Origin: Hyphomicrobiales bacterium
GTDB taxonomy: Bacteria; Pseudomonadota; Alphaproteobacteria; Rhizobiales; Rhizobiaceae
Assembly: GCA_900470155.1 (NCBI GenBank)
Contig: UBZT01000009.1
Span: 951,524 to 1,015,523, forward strand
DNA length: 64,000 bases
Reading direction: 5' to 3'
Part shown: positions 47,003 to 56,467 of the stretch, in pieces
Layout of the letters: each line of letters begins with the position of its first letter
How positions within the stretch are numbered: the first letter of the stretch is position 1
Notes under the pieces: generated by a model
Database searches by the model: none
Told to the model about the DNA's origin: nothing
Seen by the model: the letters and a program-made list of their open reading frames with translations, nothing else
Program-made: the position numbers and the translations under genes

Positions 47003-47896
47003 ATGGACACGCTTACGCGCATTCGCGCCTTCATTGACGTGGTCGAGGCGGAAGGTTTTTCCGCGGCAGCGCGCAAGACCGGCAGATCCAAGGCCTTGCT
47101 GTCCAAATACGTTCGCGAACTCGAGGACGAACTCGGCGCGCTGCTGCTGAACCGAACCACACGGCAGTTCTCGATGACCGAGGCCGGCCATACCTACTAT
47201 CGCACCGCTGCCGATATCCTCAAGGAAATCGACAACTTGGCAGATCTGGTGCGCGAAAATAACGCCGATCTGAAGGGCAAGTTGAAAATTACCCTGCCGC
47301 GAACCTTCATCGATGCGGAGGTTGGCCAGTCGCTGATCGATTTTGCCACCGAGAACCCCGATCTCTCGCTGGAGATCGTCGCGGAAGACCGATTCGTCGA
47401 TTTGATCGAAGAGGGATTCGATCTCGGCATCCGAATCACCAAACTCGATGATTCGGCGATGATTGCGCGCAAACTCTCGGATTTCCGCGTCTATGCATGT
47501 GCCACTCCTGCATTTATCGAGAAGAATGGTCCTCTGGTCCACCCGTCGGAACTGTCGCGCGTCCGTTTTCTGATCGATACAAACAGCCGATCGCACAACA
47601 GCCTGCGCTTTATCGATACCGATGGCAGCGCGCTGACGGTGAATGTCAGTGGTCCGCTGGAGGTCAACAGTCCGCAGGCAACGCTGAGGGCGGCGCGCGC
47701 CGGCCTGGGCGTGGCGATGATTCCGGACTTCATCGCCCGTCCGTATATCGCCTCGGGCGAACTCGTATCGTTGTTCGACGACTTCATTGCCAAGGACCGC
47801 GGCATCTATGCCGTCTATCCGCACCGCCGCTATCTGCCGGCGAAAGTCCGCGCTTTCGTCGACTATTTGCATGCGTGGTTCAAACGCAACGCCTGA
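47003..47896 (+). CDS. LysR family transcriptional regulator
   Basis: A 297-residue regulator. The N-terminal winged helix is RIRAFIDVVEAEGFSAAARKTGRSKALLSKYVRELED (about residues 6-42). The effector domain follows, with GKLKITLPRTFIDAEVG and LRAARAGLGVAMIPDFIA. The ATG at 47003 places the first helix as in the family; a start 42 bases upstream is not needed. It is divergent from the decarboxylase gene with 560 bases between starts, so it could control it, though no T-N11-A site was pinned down. Confidence 0.93.
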   Translation: MDTLTRIRAFIDVVEAEGFSAAARKTGRSKALLSKYVRELEDELGALLLNRTTRQFSMTEAGHTYYRTAADILKEIDNLADLVRENNADLKGKLKITLPRTFIDAEVGQSLIDFATENPDLSLEIVAEDRFVDLIEEGFDLGIRITKLDDSAMIARKLSDFRVYACATPAFIEKNGPLVHPSELSRVRFLIDTNSRSHNSLRFIDTDGSALTVNVSGPLEVNSPQATLRAARAGLGVAMIPDFIARPYIASGELVSLFDDFIAKDRGIYAVYPHRRYLPAKVRAFVDYLHAWFKRNA

Positions 47897-48001
47897 TCGG
47901 ATCCAGTTTGAATACGGCGGCCACGTGACAGTCCCACTTCCGTCCCAATCTTCAGACAGAAAACGCGGTGAAAAGCGGGCGTAAAAAAGGGTATGTATGC
48001 A

Positions 48002-48646
48002 ATGAGGAAACGGCTCGGATTATGGACCGGCTTGCTGGCGCTGGCGTCGGCGGCCCCTGCCCTGTCGCATCCGCATGTCTTTGCCGAGGCCAGACTGGAA
48101 ATCATCGCCAACGATGATGGGACGGTCAAGGAACTGCGCAATGTCTGGCGCTTCGATGATGTCTTCTCATCCAGCGTGCTGATGGATTTCGACACCAACA
48201 GCGACCTGAAGCTCGACCATGGCGAACTGACCGCAATCGCCAACACGATCCGCGACTCGCTGGCCGACTATGGCTATTTCACCTTTATCAGCAAGGACGG
48301 TGCTGCCAGCCCAGTGTCCAAGCCGGAGGTGTTCAATGTCGACTTCAAGGAGAACCAGCTACTCGTCTTCTTCGTCGCCAAACCCGCCCAACCCCTGAAG
48401 ATTGGCGGAAAGATGAGCTTCGGTGTCCATGATCCCACGCTGTATACCGCGATCGATTTCGCCAAGGACGAGGATATCCTTGTGGAAGGCAAGGGCTTTG
48501 CCCATTGCAAGCACACGGTCGTGCGCCCCGATGCAGACGAAGTGCTGGCGCAGAACCAGAGCACGCTGACAGAAGCCTTCTTCAATGACCCGGCGGGCAC
48601 CGACATGGCCAAGCTGTTCGCCACGCGGATGGAAGTGACATGCTGA
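48002..48646 (+). CDS. DUF1007 family periplasmic protein
   Basis: A 214-residue protein. It has a signal peptide ending near AAPALSH, immediately followed by the family motif HPHVFAEARLEI. An EF-hand-like acidic stretch DFDTNSDLKLDHGE lies near residue 68. I use the ATG at 48002, which has AAGGG about ten bases upstream; an ATG 9 bases earlier is too close to it. DUF1007 proteins are usually encoded next to NicO-type transporters, as here, with a 7-base overlap. A role in presenting nickel or cobalt in the periplasm is inferred from that pairing. Confidence 0.9.
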   Translation: MRKRLGLWTGLLALASAAPALSHPHVFAEARLEIIANDDGTVKELRNVWRFDDVFSSSVLMDFDTNSDLKLDHGELTAIANTIRDSLADYGYFTFISKDGAASPVSKPEVFNVDFKENQLLVFFVAKPAQPLKIGGKMSFGVHDPTLYTAIDFAKDEDILVEGKGFAHCKHTVVRPDADEVLAQNQSTLTEAFFNDPAGTDMAKLFATRMEVTC

Positions 48647-49767
48647 GCAGGGTCGAGGCAAAACGCCTGACAGCCTTTGCGCTACTTGCAACCGCGCTGG
48701 TGCTGGCGGCCGGTCTTGCGCAGGCCGCGTCGCCTCTCGGTGTGGGAACGGCCGAACCCTCGTTCCAGCCAAGCGGTCCCTTCGCCGGCTGGCTCGTCTG
48801 GATCAACACCCATCAGCAAGCATTCTACCGCGCGCTGACCGGATCGTTGAAGGCGATGCGCGACGATCCATGGCAATTGACCGGCCTTGTCGGCCTGTCC
48901 TTCGCCTATGGCATCTTCCATGCCGCCGGCCCCGGCCATGGCAAGGCGGTGATCTCGTCCTATCTGCTCGCCAACGAAGTGGAATTGCGCCGCGGCATCG
49001 CGATCTCGTTCGCCTCGGCCTTCCTCCAGGCGGCCGTCGCGATTGCCGTCGTGGCGCTCGCCTATCTCGCTTTGCGCGGTACGACCATCAGCATGACCGA
49101 CGCCACCCAGGCACTGGAAATCGGCAGCTATGTGATGATCATCCTGTTCGGCAGCTGGCTGCTGGTCCGCAAGTTGAGGACCATGCTGCGACAAGCAAGC
49201 CCCCTGTCGGCAAGCGTCAGCGCCAGTCTCTTCGACAATCCTGCATCCGTGGCCGGCATCGGCGGGAGCGCCACGGCAAGCCTCTTTGCGTCATCGGCTG
49301 TCGGGACGCCGGCTGCCGCAAGCAGCCCATCGCGTTTCCAGGCCCAGGCGATCGCCCACGACCATGACGCGCTCGCCCCCGGTTCCGTCTGCACCGAATG
49401 CGGCATGGCCCATGTTCCCGATCCGAAAATGCTGTCGGGCCAGCGCTTCGACCTGCGTGCCGTCTGGGCCGCCATCATCGCCGTCGGCCTGCGCCCTTGT
49501 TCGGGCGCCCTGCTGGTCATGACATTCGCGCTGCTGAACGGGCTTTATCTCGGCGGCGTTCTATCCGTGCTCGCCATGGCGCTCGGCACCGCGATCACCG
49601 TGTCTATCCTCGCAAGCCTGGCCGTCGGCGCAAAGGCGATGGCGATCCGCCTCTCCGGCCCGCAGTCGGCCAAGGCACACTATATCTCCGCCGCCATCGA
49701 GATTGGCGGCGCGCTCGTTGTCATCCTGTTGGGGGCCATACTCCTGGCCGCGGCCCTGCAGCCGTAG
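48640..49767 (+). CDS. NicO/RcnA family nickel-cobalt transporter
   Basis: A 375-residue inner membrane protein with about six or seven hydrophobic helices. The first helix is signal-like. The family motif GIFHAAGPGHGKAVISSYLL near residue 90 contains the conserved His and Asn/Gly residues of the metal path. A His/Cys-containing soluble loop (residues ~225-265) with HDHDALAPGSVC...CGMAH may bind metal. RcnA members export Ni/Co; other NicO members import. Direction is not decided here. It is coupled to the DUF1007 gene and ends 2 bases from a convergent small gene. Confidence 0.9.
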   Translation: MLSRVEAKRLTAFALLATALVLAAGLAQAASPLGVGTAEPSFQPSGPFAGWLVWINTHQQAFYRALTGSLKAMRDDPWQLTGLVGLSFAYGIFHAAGPGHGKAVISSYLLANEVELRRGIAISFASAFLQAAVAIAVVALAYLALRGTTISMTDATQALEIGSYVMIILFGSWLLVRKLRTMLRQASPLSASVSASLFDNPASVAGIGGSATASLFASSAVGTPAAASSPSRFQAQAIAHDHDALAPGSVCTECGMAHVPDPKMLSGQRFDLRAVWAAIIAVGLRPCSGALLVMTFALLNGLYLGGVLSVLAMALGTAITVSILASLAVGAKAMAIRLSGPQSAKAHYISAAIEIGGALVVILLGAILLAAALQP

Positions 49768-49769
49768 CC

Positions 49770-49991
49770 TCAGTCCTTGGTCGGGTGGCTGCGCTGGTAG
49801 CGGGCGCGCAGCCAGAGCACCAGGAAGAAGGACATGATTCCGACTGTGCCGACAACCGCGGCCAGCGCCGGCGAATAATTGCCGATCCACAGCACGATGC
49901 TCGGCAAGCCGAGTAGAACCGCACCGAAACCAAGCAACACCAGGCCCGCCGCGATGGCGGTAGAGCGATCGTTATTTCTGGCCTCGCTCAT
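49770..49991 (-). CDS. Small two-helix membrane protein, unknown function
   Basis: A 73-residue protein with two hydrophobic helices (about residues 12-33 and 42-62) and a basic C-terminus RARYQRSHPTKD. It overlaps the GNAT gene by 4 bases on the same strand, so it is probably co-translated. No family was recognised. Confidence 0.7.
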   Translation of the reverse strand: MSEARNNDRSTAIAAGLVLLGFGAVLLGLPSIVLWIGNYSPALAAVVGTVGIMSFFLVLWLRARYQRSHPTKD

Positions 49992-50683
49992 GCCGGCACT
50001 CCCTGGCTTATCTCGTTGCGAATTTCCTCGAGCCGGCGGATCTGCTGGCCGGCATCGTCAAAGTTCTCCGGCGCAAGCCAGGCCTCGAACCCGGCCTTCA
50101 CCAGCGGCCACTCGCCATCGATGATCGAGTACCAGGCGGTATCCCGGTTCTGCCCCTTCGACAGCATGTGCTGGCGGAAGATACCCTCGAAGCTGAACCC
50201 GTAACGCACAGCCGTCGTCTTGCTCGGCTGGTTGTCGTTGTTGCATTTCCACTCGTAGCGACGATAGCCGAGATCGTCGAAAACATGCCGCGCCATCAGA
50301 TAATGCGCTTCGGTGGCAATCGGCGTGCGGCTCATCGCCGGGCCGTGCGCAACACCACCGACTTCGACCACGCCATTCACCGGATCGGCACGCATGTAAT
50401 TTGCCATGCCGACGATCTCACCGCTGTTCTTGTCACGAAAAACATGTGTCACCCAGCCGCCCTTGGTCTGGACGCCGGTCAGCCAGGCATCGAAATCCTC
50501 GATGCCGGCGAAATCAGGCTGGGTGAAATAGGTGAGCAGCGGATTGATCGCCATGCCGCCCAGCCCGTCCCACAGCGCCGTCAGGTGCTGCGCCCGATCA
50601 TAGGGCTCAAGCGTGACGAAGCGGCCCTCAAGCCGGACACCCTGGGGTGCCGGGCACCCCTTGAACGTGGAAAGATCGCGCAT
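49988..50683 (-). CDS. RimJ/RimL-type GNAT acetyltransferase
   Basis: A 231-residue protein. It starts with VRLEGRFVTLEPYD, followed by GMANYMRADPVNGVVEVGG and the C-terminal helix pattern YEWKCNNDNQPSKTTAVRYGFSFEGIFRQHM typical of the RimL-like group. Members acetylate N-terminal or small amines; the target is unknown. It is followed by the small membrane gene with 4 bases overlap. Confidence 0.88.
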   Translation of the reverse strand: MRDLSTFKGCPAPQGVRLEGRFVTLEPYDRAQHLTALWDGLGGMAINPLLTYFTQPDFAGIEDFDAWLTGVQTKGGWVTHVFRDKNSGEIVGMANYMRADPVNGVVEVGGVAHGPAMSRTPIATEAHYLMARHVFDDLGYRRYEWKCNNDNQPSKTTAVRYGFSFEGIFRQHMLSKGQNRDTAWYSIIDGEWPLVKAGFEAWLAPENFDDAGQQIRRLEEIRNEISQGVPA

Positions 50684-50772
50684 GCTCGCCTCTCATTGGT
50701 CGATCGCCAACGCTTAGGCCAGCCGCCCGTCAAAGGCAACCGGCCAGCATGTTGCGTTCACCGCTGGAGCGG

Positions 50773-51471
50773 TCAGGCCTCGACCTTGGCCGCCGAAACG
50801 GTGGCCTCGATGTGATCGACCAGTGCATCGGCCAGGCCGAGACGACCGGCCAGCATGTCGAGATAGCCGCGCTCGGCCCGTGTGTCCGGGTCTATCGCCA
50901 GGCGCGACGCCGTATAAAGCTCGACCTTCTGCTCCTCGGTGCGCGCAGCGGCAACCATGGCATCCAGATCGGTCGGATTGGCAAGCTCGGACTGGATGAA
51001 GGCTTCGGCCTCGGCGCCGATGCCCGACAGATGCACCTTGTCCATGATCCGGCTGCGTTCGCTCTCGTCGATATGACCGTCTGCCTTGGCGGCAGCGATC
51101 ATCGCGCGCACCAGTGCAAGGGCGAAATCCTCGCTCTGGATGGCGGCATCCGGGCTGAACGGCGAGTCGGACGGCGGTGGCAGAAGCTCCGGAAGCGACT
51201 GTGTCGGCTCCGGCGTCTGCCCGGCCTGGTAATTCTTGTAGGCCTGGTAGCCGAGGCCCGCGATCACCGCGAGACCACCGAGCTTGACCGCACTGCCGGC
51301 CAGGTTGCGGCCGGTCTTTGAGCCAAGCAGCACGGCTGCGATCGCACCAGTGGCCAGCGGATTGGACTTGGCAAGCCCGACGACATCGCCAGCGCCTTTC
51401 CGCACGCTTCCATTGGTTCCGGGTATCTGCGAACCCAGAAATTGATCCAGCAGCTTCTTTGCATCAAACAT
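50773..51471 (-). CDS. DUF533 / TerB-like protein
   Basis: A 232-residue protein from ATG 51471. The N-terminal part has a Gly/Ala-rich hydrophobic segment NPLATGAIAAVLLG, and the C-terminal part (about residues 105-225) is TerB-like with IAAAKADGHIDESERSRIMD. The TerB fold binds metal through acidic residues. It is homologous to E. coli YebE. The function is unknown. A longer start at 51573 is rejected because the extra sequence is not family-like. Confidence 0.85.
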   Translation of the reverse strand: MFDAKKLLDQFLGSQIPGTNGSVRKGAGDVVGLAKSNPLATGAIAAVLLGSKTGRNLAGSAVKLGGLAVIAGLGYQAYKNYQAGQTPEPTQSLPELLPPPSDSPFSPDAAIQSEDFALALVRAMIAAAKADGHIDESERSRIMDKVHLSGIGAEAEAFIQSELANPTDLDAMVAAARTEEQKVELYTASRLAIDPDTRAERGYLDMLAGRLGLADALVDHIEATVSAAKVEA

Positions 51472-51540
51472 GGCGGTCTCCTTTGGCCGTCTATCGAGAC
51501 CGGTAGATAAGAAGCCGACAGCTAAATTACAAAGACAGAT

Positions 51541-51573
51541 CAAAGAAATTCGCCGGACCTCGCGGCCCGGCAA
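51541..51573 (-). terminator. Terminator after eda
   Basis: Arms 51553-51560 and 51565-51572 form an 8-bp GC stem with one G-T pair and loop GCGA on the minus strand, followed by a T-rich run. It lies between the eda stop and the DUF533 start. Confidence 0.65.
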
Positions 51574-51585
51574 AGCGTAGAAGGC

Positions 51586-52224
51586 TCAAGCCGTCAGCGC
51601 GAAAGCCTCGGCGGCAAACTTGGTGATGCCGGCCCAATCGCCCGCGGCAACCAGTTCCTTCGGGGCCACCCAGGAACCGCCAACGCAGACGACGTTCGGC
51701 AGCGACAGATAGTCCTTGGCATTTTTCAGCGAAATACCGCCGGTCGGGCAAAACAGCGTGCCGGCGAGCGGCGACGACAGGGACTTGAGGTAGGCAGCAC
51801 CGCCTGCCTGCTCGGCCGGGAAGAATTTGAGAACCTGATAGCCCTCTTCGCGCAGCGCCATGACTTCCGATGCGGTGGCCGCACCCGGCAACAACGGGAT
51901 CTCGGATGCACGCGCGGCATCCAGCAGTTCCTGTGTCGTACCTGGGCTGACGATGAACTGCGAACCGGCAGCGACCGCAGCCTCGAAATGTTTCGCATTG
52001 AGGATCGTGCCGGCACCGACGACGGCACCTTCGACTTCGGCGGCCACGCGCCGGACGGCTTCCAGCGCTGCATCGGTGCGCAGGGTGATTTCGATCGCCT
52101 TCAGGCCACCGGCAACCAGCGCTCTGGCAAGCGGCACGGCTGTGTCCACATCGTCGATGATCAGCACCGGCACGACCGGCTGAAGCTTCAGGGTGGAGAG
52201 CAGTTTTGCGGTTTTATCGCCCAT
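51586..52224 (-). CDS. eda: 2-dehydro-3-deoxy-phosphogluconate aldolase
   Basis: A 212-residue Schiff-base aldolase of the Entner-Doudoroff pathway, splitting KDPG to pyruvate and glyceraldehyde-3-phosphate. The catalytic residues are K133 in VLKFFPAE and E45 in AIEITLRT; these numbers coincide with those of the E. coli enzyme. The length is normal. No edd gene is next to it. It is divergent from the CYTH gene, with 156 bases between starts. Confidence 0.95.
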   Translation of the reverse strand: MGDKTAKLLSTLKLQPVVPVLIIDDVDTAVPLARALVAGGLKAIEITLRTDAALEAVRRVAAEVEGAVVGAGTILNAKHFEAAVAAGSQFIVSPGTTQELLDAARASEIPLLPGAATASEVMALREEGYQVLKFFPAEQAGGAAYLKSLSSPLAGTLFCPTGGISLKNAKDYLSLPNVVCVGGSWVAPKELVAAGDWAGITKFAAEAFALTA

Positions 52225-52380
52225 GATCGGAGGCCTCTTAAAACGATTAGATTTCCTGTTTCAGTACCGCGCAGGCGGCTCGATGTCGAGACAAATGCGC
52301 GCGCGGACGCTTTACCGGTTGCCAAGCTCTCGTCTTGCGCTAGGTTACGCCCATCGGCGTCTTTTCGGAGCATGAGTACC

Positions 52381-52869
52381 ATGGCGAAGGAAATAGAACG
52401 CAAGTTCCTGGTTCGAAATGACAGTTGGCGCCAGAACGTCACCTCTCAGACCAGCCTGCGTCAAGCCTATCTTTCTGTCGATACGGATCGCTCCGTGCGG
52501 GTCCGCACCAGCAACAACCATTCCGCCAAGCTGACGATCAAGTTCGGCAGCGGCACGATCACCCGCGACGAATTCGAATATCCGATCCCCTATGACGATG
52601 CGCTGGAAATGATCGGCTTTGCCGAAGGCAACATCATCGAAAAGACCCGCTATACCGTCGACTATCACGGCTTCACCTGGGAGATCGACGTCTTCGAGGG
52701 TGCCTATCGCGGCCTGGTGATTGCCGAAGTCGAGATGCAGTCGGAAACCGACCAGCCACGCCAGCCGGAGTGGATTGGCCGCGAAGTGACCGGCGACCGG
52801 CGCTATTCGAACCAGGCTTTGGCCACCGAACGGCTCGTGCCGGAGCGTGTGCATGCCATATCGCATTAG
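52381..52869 (+). CDS. CYTH domain protein (triphosphate tunnel enzyme family)
   Basis: A 162-residue protein of the CYTH family. The signature EIERKFLV at residues 4-11 and the repeated EVEMQSE strand form the triphosphate tunnel. Members hydrolyse inorganic triphosphate or related substrates with Mg or Mn. The ATG at 52381 is favoured because GGAG lies 10 bases upstream; an ATG 9 bases earlier would leave only one base. It overlaps the CHAD gene by 17 bases. Confidence 0.92.
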   Translation: MAKEIERKFLVRNDSWRQNVTSQTSLRQAYLSVDTDRSVRVRTSNNHSAKLTIKFGSGTITRDEFEYPIPYDDALEMIGFAEGNIIEKTRYTVDYHGFTWEIDVFEGAYRGLVIAEVEMQSETDQPRQPEWIGREVTGDRRYSNQALATERLVPERVHAISH

Positions 52870-53764
52870 ACCTGACGGCGATTTCGCATCCGAGGTCCGA
52901 CAGGTCGCCACCGCGCAATTGCAGCGCGCCATCACCAGCCTCGAGCATCAGCCCGACGGCCTGCATGAAGCAATCCACGATGCGCGCAAGAAGTTCAAGC
53001 GCCTGCGCAACCTGTTGCGACTGGTTGCGATCGAGGACAAGCAGACCCGCAAAACCGAAAACGCTCGGCTGCGCGACACCGCACGTTCGCTGTCGACCGT
53101 ACGCGATGCAACAGCCCTGATCGAAAGCATGGCCTATTTGGCCGGCCATGCCCTGAACAGTGACGAGAAAGCGACGGTCGCCCTCGCCCATCAGGCGCTG
53201 ACCGAACGGCGCGACAGGCTGGCGTCGGAGGAAGGCGATCTGGCGAACAAGGTTGCCGCTGCGATCGTGCAATGTCGCGCATCCGTCACCGCATTCTCCA
53301 GCCTCGAACTGCCGTCCAAGCGCCGCCCGACCGCAAGATTGTTGGCCAAGGGCTGGAAGAAGGCGCTTGCCAAGGGCCACGTGGCGCTGGCGACATGCCG
53401 CGAGGAAGGCCATGGCGAAGCCTTTCATGATCTGCGCAAGGCCGTGCAGGGCTACTGGATGAACCTCCTGCTGCTCCGCGAACTCTGGCCCTCGGCATTT
53501 GCCGCAAAGCGCCATCTTGCAAAGGAACTGGTCGATATTCTCGGCCACGAACACGATCTGACCCTGCTGATCGAACAGCTCGACCACCATCCCGATCTTG
53601 TCGGGAGCGGCGAAGCATTCGCGCATCTGCTCGCCATGATCATCCGCCAGCAACAGGAACTGCGCCGGCTGGGCCTTGACCGGGCGAAGAAAGTCTTTGC
53701 CGAAGCACCCGCCCAGGAAGCCGCCATCGTCGCGGCACTCTGGCTCGAAGCGACCACCAGCTGA
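52853..53764 (+). CDS. CHAD domain protein
   Basis: A 303-residue all-helical protein with two CHAD-type halves. Conserved His residues appear in LHEAIHDARKKFKRLRN (about residue 38), and a second copy is FHDLRKAVQGYW. It has many Arg and Lys residues expected to bind polyphosphate. The ATG at 52853 follows GGAG at 8 bases; a GTG 6 bases before is possible. It overlaps the CYTH gene by 17 bases. Fused CYTH-CHAD proteins are common; here they are split but overlapping. Confidence 0.92.
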   Translation: MPYRIRPDGDFASEVRQVATAQLQRAITSLEHQPDGLHEAIHDARKKFKRLRNLLRLVAIEDKQTRKTENARLRDTARSLSTVRDATALIESMAYLAGHALNSDEKATVALAHQALTERRDRLASEEGDLANKVAAAIVQCRASVTAFSSLELPSKRRPTARLLAKGWKKALAKGHVALATCREEGHGEAFHDLRKAVQGYWMNLLLLRELWPSAFAAKRHLAKELVDILGHEHDLTLLIEQLDHHPDLVGSGEAFAHLLAMIIRQQQELRRLGLDRAKKVFAEAPAQEAAIVAALWLEATTS

Positions 53765-53809
53765 AACATTGCTGCCATCTCCTGGCAGCATCGGCTATAG
53801 AATGCGCCC

Positions 53810-54508
53810 ATGAGCCGTTCCGAACGCCTTCTCCAACTCCTGCAAGTCCTGCGCCGCCATCGCCTTCCGGTCAGCGGCGGCACGCTGGCCGCTGAACTCG
53901 CCATATCGCTGCGCACGTTATACCGCGACATTGCCACCTTGCAGGCACAAGGTGCAGACATCGAGGGGGAAGCGGGCATCGGTTATGTCCTGAAGCCAAC
54001 CTATATGCTGCCGCCACTGATGTTCACCCGCGACGAGATCGAAGCACTGATGCTAGGTTTCAACTTCGTCGCCCAGCGCACCGATGACAGCTTTGCCACA
54101 GCGGCTCGCGATGCCCTCGCCAAGATCAATGCCGTTCTGCCGGACGATCTGAGAGGTAGTCTCGGCGAGACCAGCCTGCTGGCAGGGCCGGGAATCCCAC
54201 TGCCCGTAAACAGGGTTGCAATCGGTCTCCTGCGTCAGGCGCTTCGCCAGGAATATCCGCTCGACATCACCTACCGCGACCTGTCCGGCCAGACCTCGCG
54301 CCGCACCGTCTGGCCGTTCGCCCTCAGCTATTTCGACGGTGCCCGCGTGCTGATGACGTGGTGCACCCTGCGCCACGACTTTCGCAATTTCCGCAGCGAA
54401 CGCATCGAGACGGCCGATCTGGGCGCCGGCCGCTACCCCAAGCGCCGCGCCGCGCTGCTGAAGGAATGGCGCCAGCGCAACAACATTCCGAACCGGTTGA
54501 TATTATAG
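53810..54508 (+). CDS. WYL-domain (YafY-type) transcriptional regulator
   Basis: A 232-residue regulator with an N-terminal helix-turn-helix LLQVLRRHRLPVSGGTLAAELAISLRTLYRDIATLQ and a C-terminal WYL region with GARVLMTWCTLRHDFRNFRSERI. It lies immediately upstream of the VOC gene (73 bases) on the same strand, and such pairs are common, so it may control that gene. The effector is unknown. Confidence 0.9.
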   Translation: MSRSERLLQLLQVLRRHRLPVSGGTLAAELAISLRTLYRDIATLQAQGADIEGEAGIGYVLKPTYMLPPLMFTRDEIEALMLGFNFVAQRTDDSFATAARDALAKINAVLPDDLRGSLGETSLLAGPGIPLPVNRVAIGLLRQALRQEYPLDITYRDLSGQTSRRTVWPFALSYFDGARVLMTWCTLRHDFRNFRSERIETADLGAGRYPKRRAALLKEWRQRNNIPNRLIL

Positions 54509-54581
54509 CCGAAAACAATGCTGACATTTTTTGGCATCATCCAATCGTATCCTGTGCCCAGTCAAGCAACAGGAGATGACC

Positions 54582-54947
54582 ATGACCCCGACAATGACCA
54601 TTCTTTACGTCGACAACACCCGCATCAGCGCCAGCTTCTATCAGCAGCTGTTCGACCACACACCGGTCGAAGTCTCTGACACGTTTGGTCTTTTTGTCCT
54701 GCCGTCGGGTCTCGTGCTCGGCCTGTGGTCGCGCCATACGGTGGAGCCGGCGACCAGCATCACCGGCGGCGGCTGCGAATTGGCAATCCGAACCACAGAC
54801 CCGACGCAGGTCGATGCGACATTCGCAACCTGGCAGAACCTCGGCGTGACCGTGCTGCAGCCGCCGATCAATGCCGAATTCGGCCGCACCTTTGCGATTG
54901 CCGATCCCGACGGCCACCGCATCCGCGTCTTCAATCCACCGGCCTGA
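54582..54947 (+). CDS. VOC family (glyoxalase/bleomycin-resistance-like) protein
   Basis: A 121-residue protein of the vicinal oxygen chelate fold. Motifs are [18 protein letters not shown] and a second half [17 protein letters not shown] followed by [15 protein letters not shown]. The ATG at 54582 has AGGAG 6 bases upstream; an ATG at 54576 would abut that site. No enzyme activity can be inferred; some members are antibiotic-binding. It follows the YafY-type regulator. Confidence 0.88.
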   Translation: MTPTMTILYVDNTRISASFYQQLFDHTPVEVSDTFGLFVLPSGLVLGLWSRHTVEPATSITGGGCELAIRTTDPTQVDATFATWQNLGVTVLQPPINAEFGRTFAIADPDGHRIRVFNPPA

Positions 54948-55074
54948 GCAGCTGCAATGCTTGGCCCCTGCCGGTCATCGGACTGCACCGCCCGCCCAAT
55001 TGACGATTTTCAAACTTCGGCCCGATTGCGAAAATCCGTTGCACCGCAGGGCTCAAGGAGGTATTTCGCCTGCC

Positions 55075-56019
55075 ATGACAGACAATCTACAAGCCCCTCG
55101 CCACGAAGAAGGCGGCGCGTTTTGCGTGGCCGCACTTTATCATTTTGCCCAGTTCGGCCGGTTCGAGACATTTCGCGAACCGCTGGAGACCCTGTGCAAG
55201 GCGGAAGGCATCAAGGGCACTTTGCTGCTCGCCCATGAAGGCATCAACGGCACGATCGCCGGCACCGATGGCGGCATCGCCACGGTCCTGGCGTTCCTGC
55301 GCGCCCAGCCGGAATTTGCACGCCTGGAGCACAAGGAAAGCCGCGCGTCGAAAATGCCCTTCGTGCGCATGAAGGTGAAGCTGAAGAAAGAGATCGTCAC
55401 CATGGGCGTCGAGAACATCGACCCCAACCAGATCGTCGGCACCTATGTCGATGCAAAGGACTGGAACGATCTGATCTCCGATCCGGACACGATCGTCATC
55501 GACACCCGCAATGACTACGAGACGGCGATCGGCATCTTTCGCGGCGCCATGGACCCGAACACCAAGACATTCCGCGAGTTTCCCGACTGGGTGCGCAACA
55601 ATCCCGGCCTGCACAACAAGCCGAAGATCGCCATGTATTGCACCGGCGGCATTCGCTGCGAGAAGGCGACAGCCTTCATGAAGCAGGAAGGCTTCGAAGA
55701 CGTTTATCACCTCAAGGGCGGCATCCTGAAATATCTCGAGGAAGTGCCGGAGGAAAACAGCCTCTGGGACGGCGCCTGCTTCGTCTTCGACGAGCGCGTG
55801 TCGGTGACCCATGGCTTGAAGGAAGGCGAGCACAAACTCTGCCACGCCTGCCGCAATCCGATCACCGCCGAAGAGATGACCTCTGCCCATTATGAGGAGG
55901 GCGTCTCCTGCAGCCAATGCTACGACAGCCGCACCGAGGCTGACCGCGACCGCTTCCGCCAGCGCCAGTTGCAGATCAATCTGGCGAAGAAGCGCGGCGA
56001 AAGACATATCGGCGAGTGA
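55075..56019 (+). CDS. trhO: tRNA uridine(34) hydroxylase, rhodanese family
   Basis: A 314-residue protein of the YceA/TrhO family that hydroxylates uridine 34 of certain tRNAs to 5-hydroxyuridine. An N-terminal UPF0176 domain (about 20-120) precedes a rhodanese domain with the active cysteine C189 in [12 protein letters not shown] Cys-rich C-terminus CHACRNPI...CSQCYD follows. The strong AAGGAGG site at 55055-55061 is 13 bases before the ATG, longer than usual. Upstream in-frame ATGs overlap the VOC gene and are rejected. Confidence 0.92.
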   Translation: MTDNLQAPRHEEGGAFCVAALYHFAQFGRFETFREPLETLCKAEGIKGTLLLAHEGINGTIAGTDGGIATVLAFLRAQPEFARLEHKESRASKMPFVRMKVKLKKEIVTMGVENIDPNQIVGTYVDAKDWNDLISDPDTIVIDTRNDYETAIGIFRGAMDPNTKTFREFPDWVRNNPGLHNKPKIAMYCTGGIRCEKATAFMKQEGFEDVYHLKGGILKYLEEVPEENSLWDGACFVFDERVSVTHGLKEGEHKLCHACRNPITAEEMTSAHYEEGVSCSQCYDSRTEADRDRFRQRQLQINLAKKRGERHIGE

Positions 56020-56076
56020 CCGACCGCGGAGCGACGCCCGACGCCATCAAGCGCCAGGCGCGAACCGACCGCTCAG

Positions 56077-56415
56077 TCAGCCCGCCTTGTGCTGCGCCTT
56101 CACATTGTCGATCTCGTACATCAGCGCCTTGAACGCGATGACCGCCTTGTCGTCCGACAGCTTGCGGTCCGGCACCAGGCCCTCGAGCGTATCGATCACC
56201 AGCCGCAAGGCATCCTCGACCCGGCCGAGTTGCTTGCCGTAGCTTGCAACGCCGCTCAGGATATCCTTCTCGACCGCGGGATTGGTCGAGGGACCGAGAT
56301 CGATGCTGAAATTGAAAAGTCCGACCTGTCCACCCTGGCTCGGGCTGAACACCCAGGTCCAGGGATTGATCGTTTGGGTGACATCACCCGAAAGCGGAAG
56401 CTGCAGACGTCCCAT
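56077..56415 (-). CDS. Unrecognised 112-residue protein
   Basis: A frame of 112 residues from ATG 56415, which has GGAGG 7 bases upstream. It opens with MGRLQLPLSGDVTQTINPWTWVF, a low-complexity hydrophobic/polar stretch, then NPAVEKDILSGVASYGKQLGRVEDALRLVIDTL and a C-terminal LDGYDVIDN-like helix region. I do not recognise a family. It ends 57 bases from the trhO stop, convergent. An upstream extension into the EAL gene is rejected. A small phasin- or chaperone-like role is only a guess and is not claimed. Confidence 0.65.
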   Translation of the reverse strand: MGRLQLPLSGDVTQTINPWTWVFSPSQGGQVGLFNFSIDLGPSTNPAVEKDILSGVASYGKQLGRVEDALRLVIDTLEGLVPDRKLSDDKAVIAFKALMYEIDNVKAQHKAG

Positions 56416-56467
56416 GCCAATTCCTCCGACAACCAAAGAGGGAAGAGTGACAGGAATGGGATGAAAC

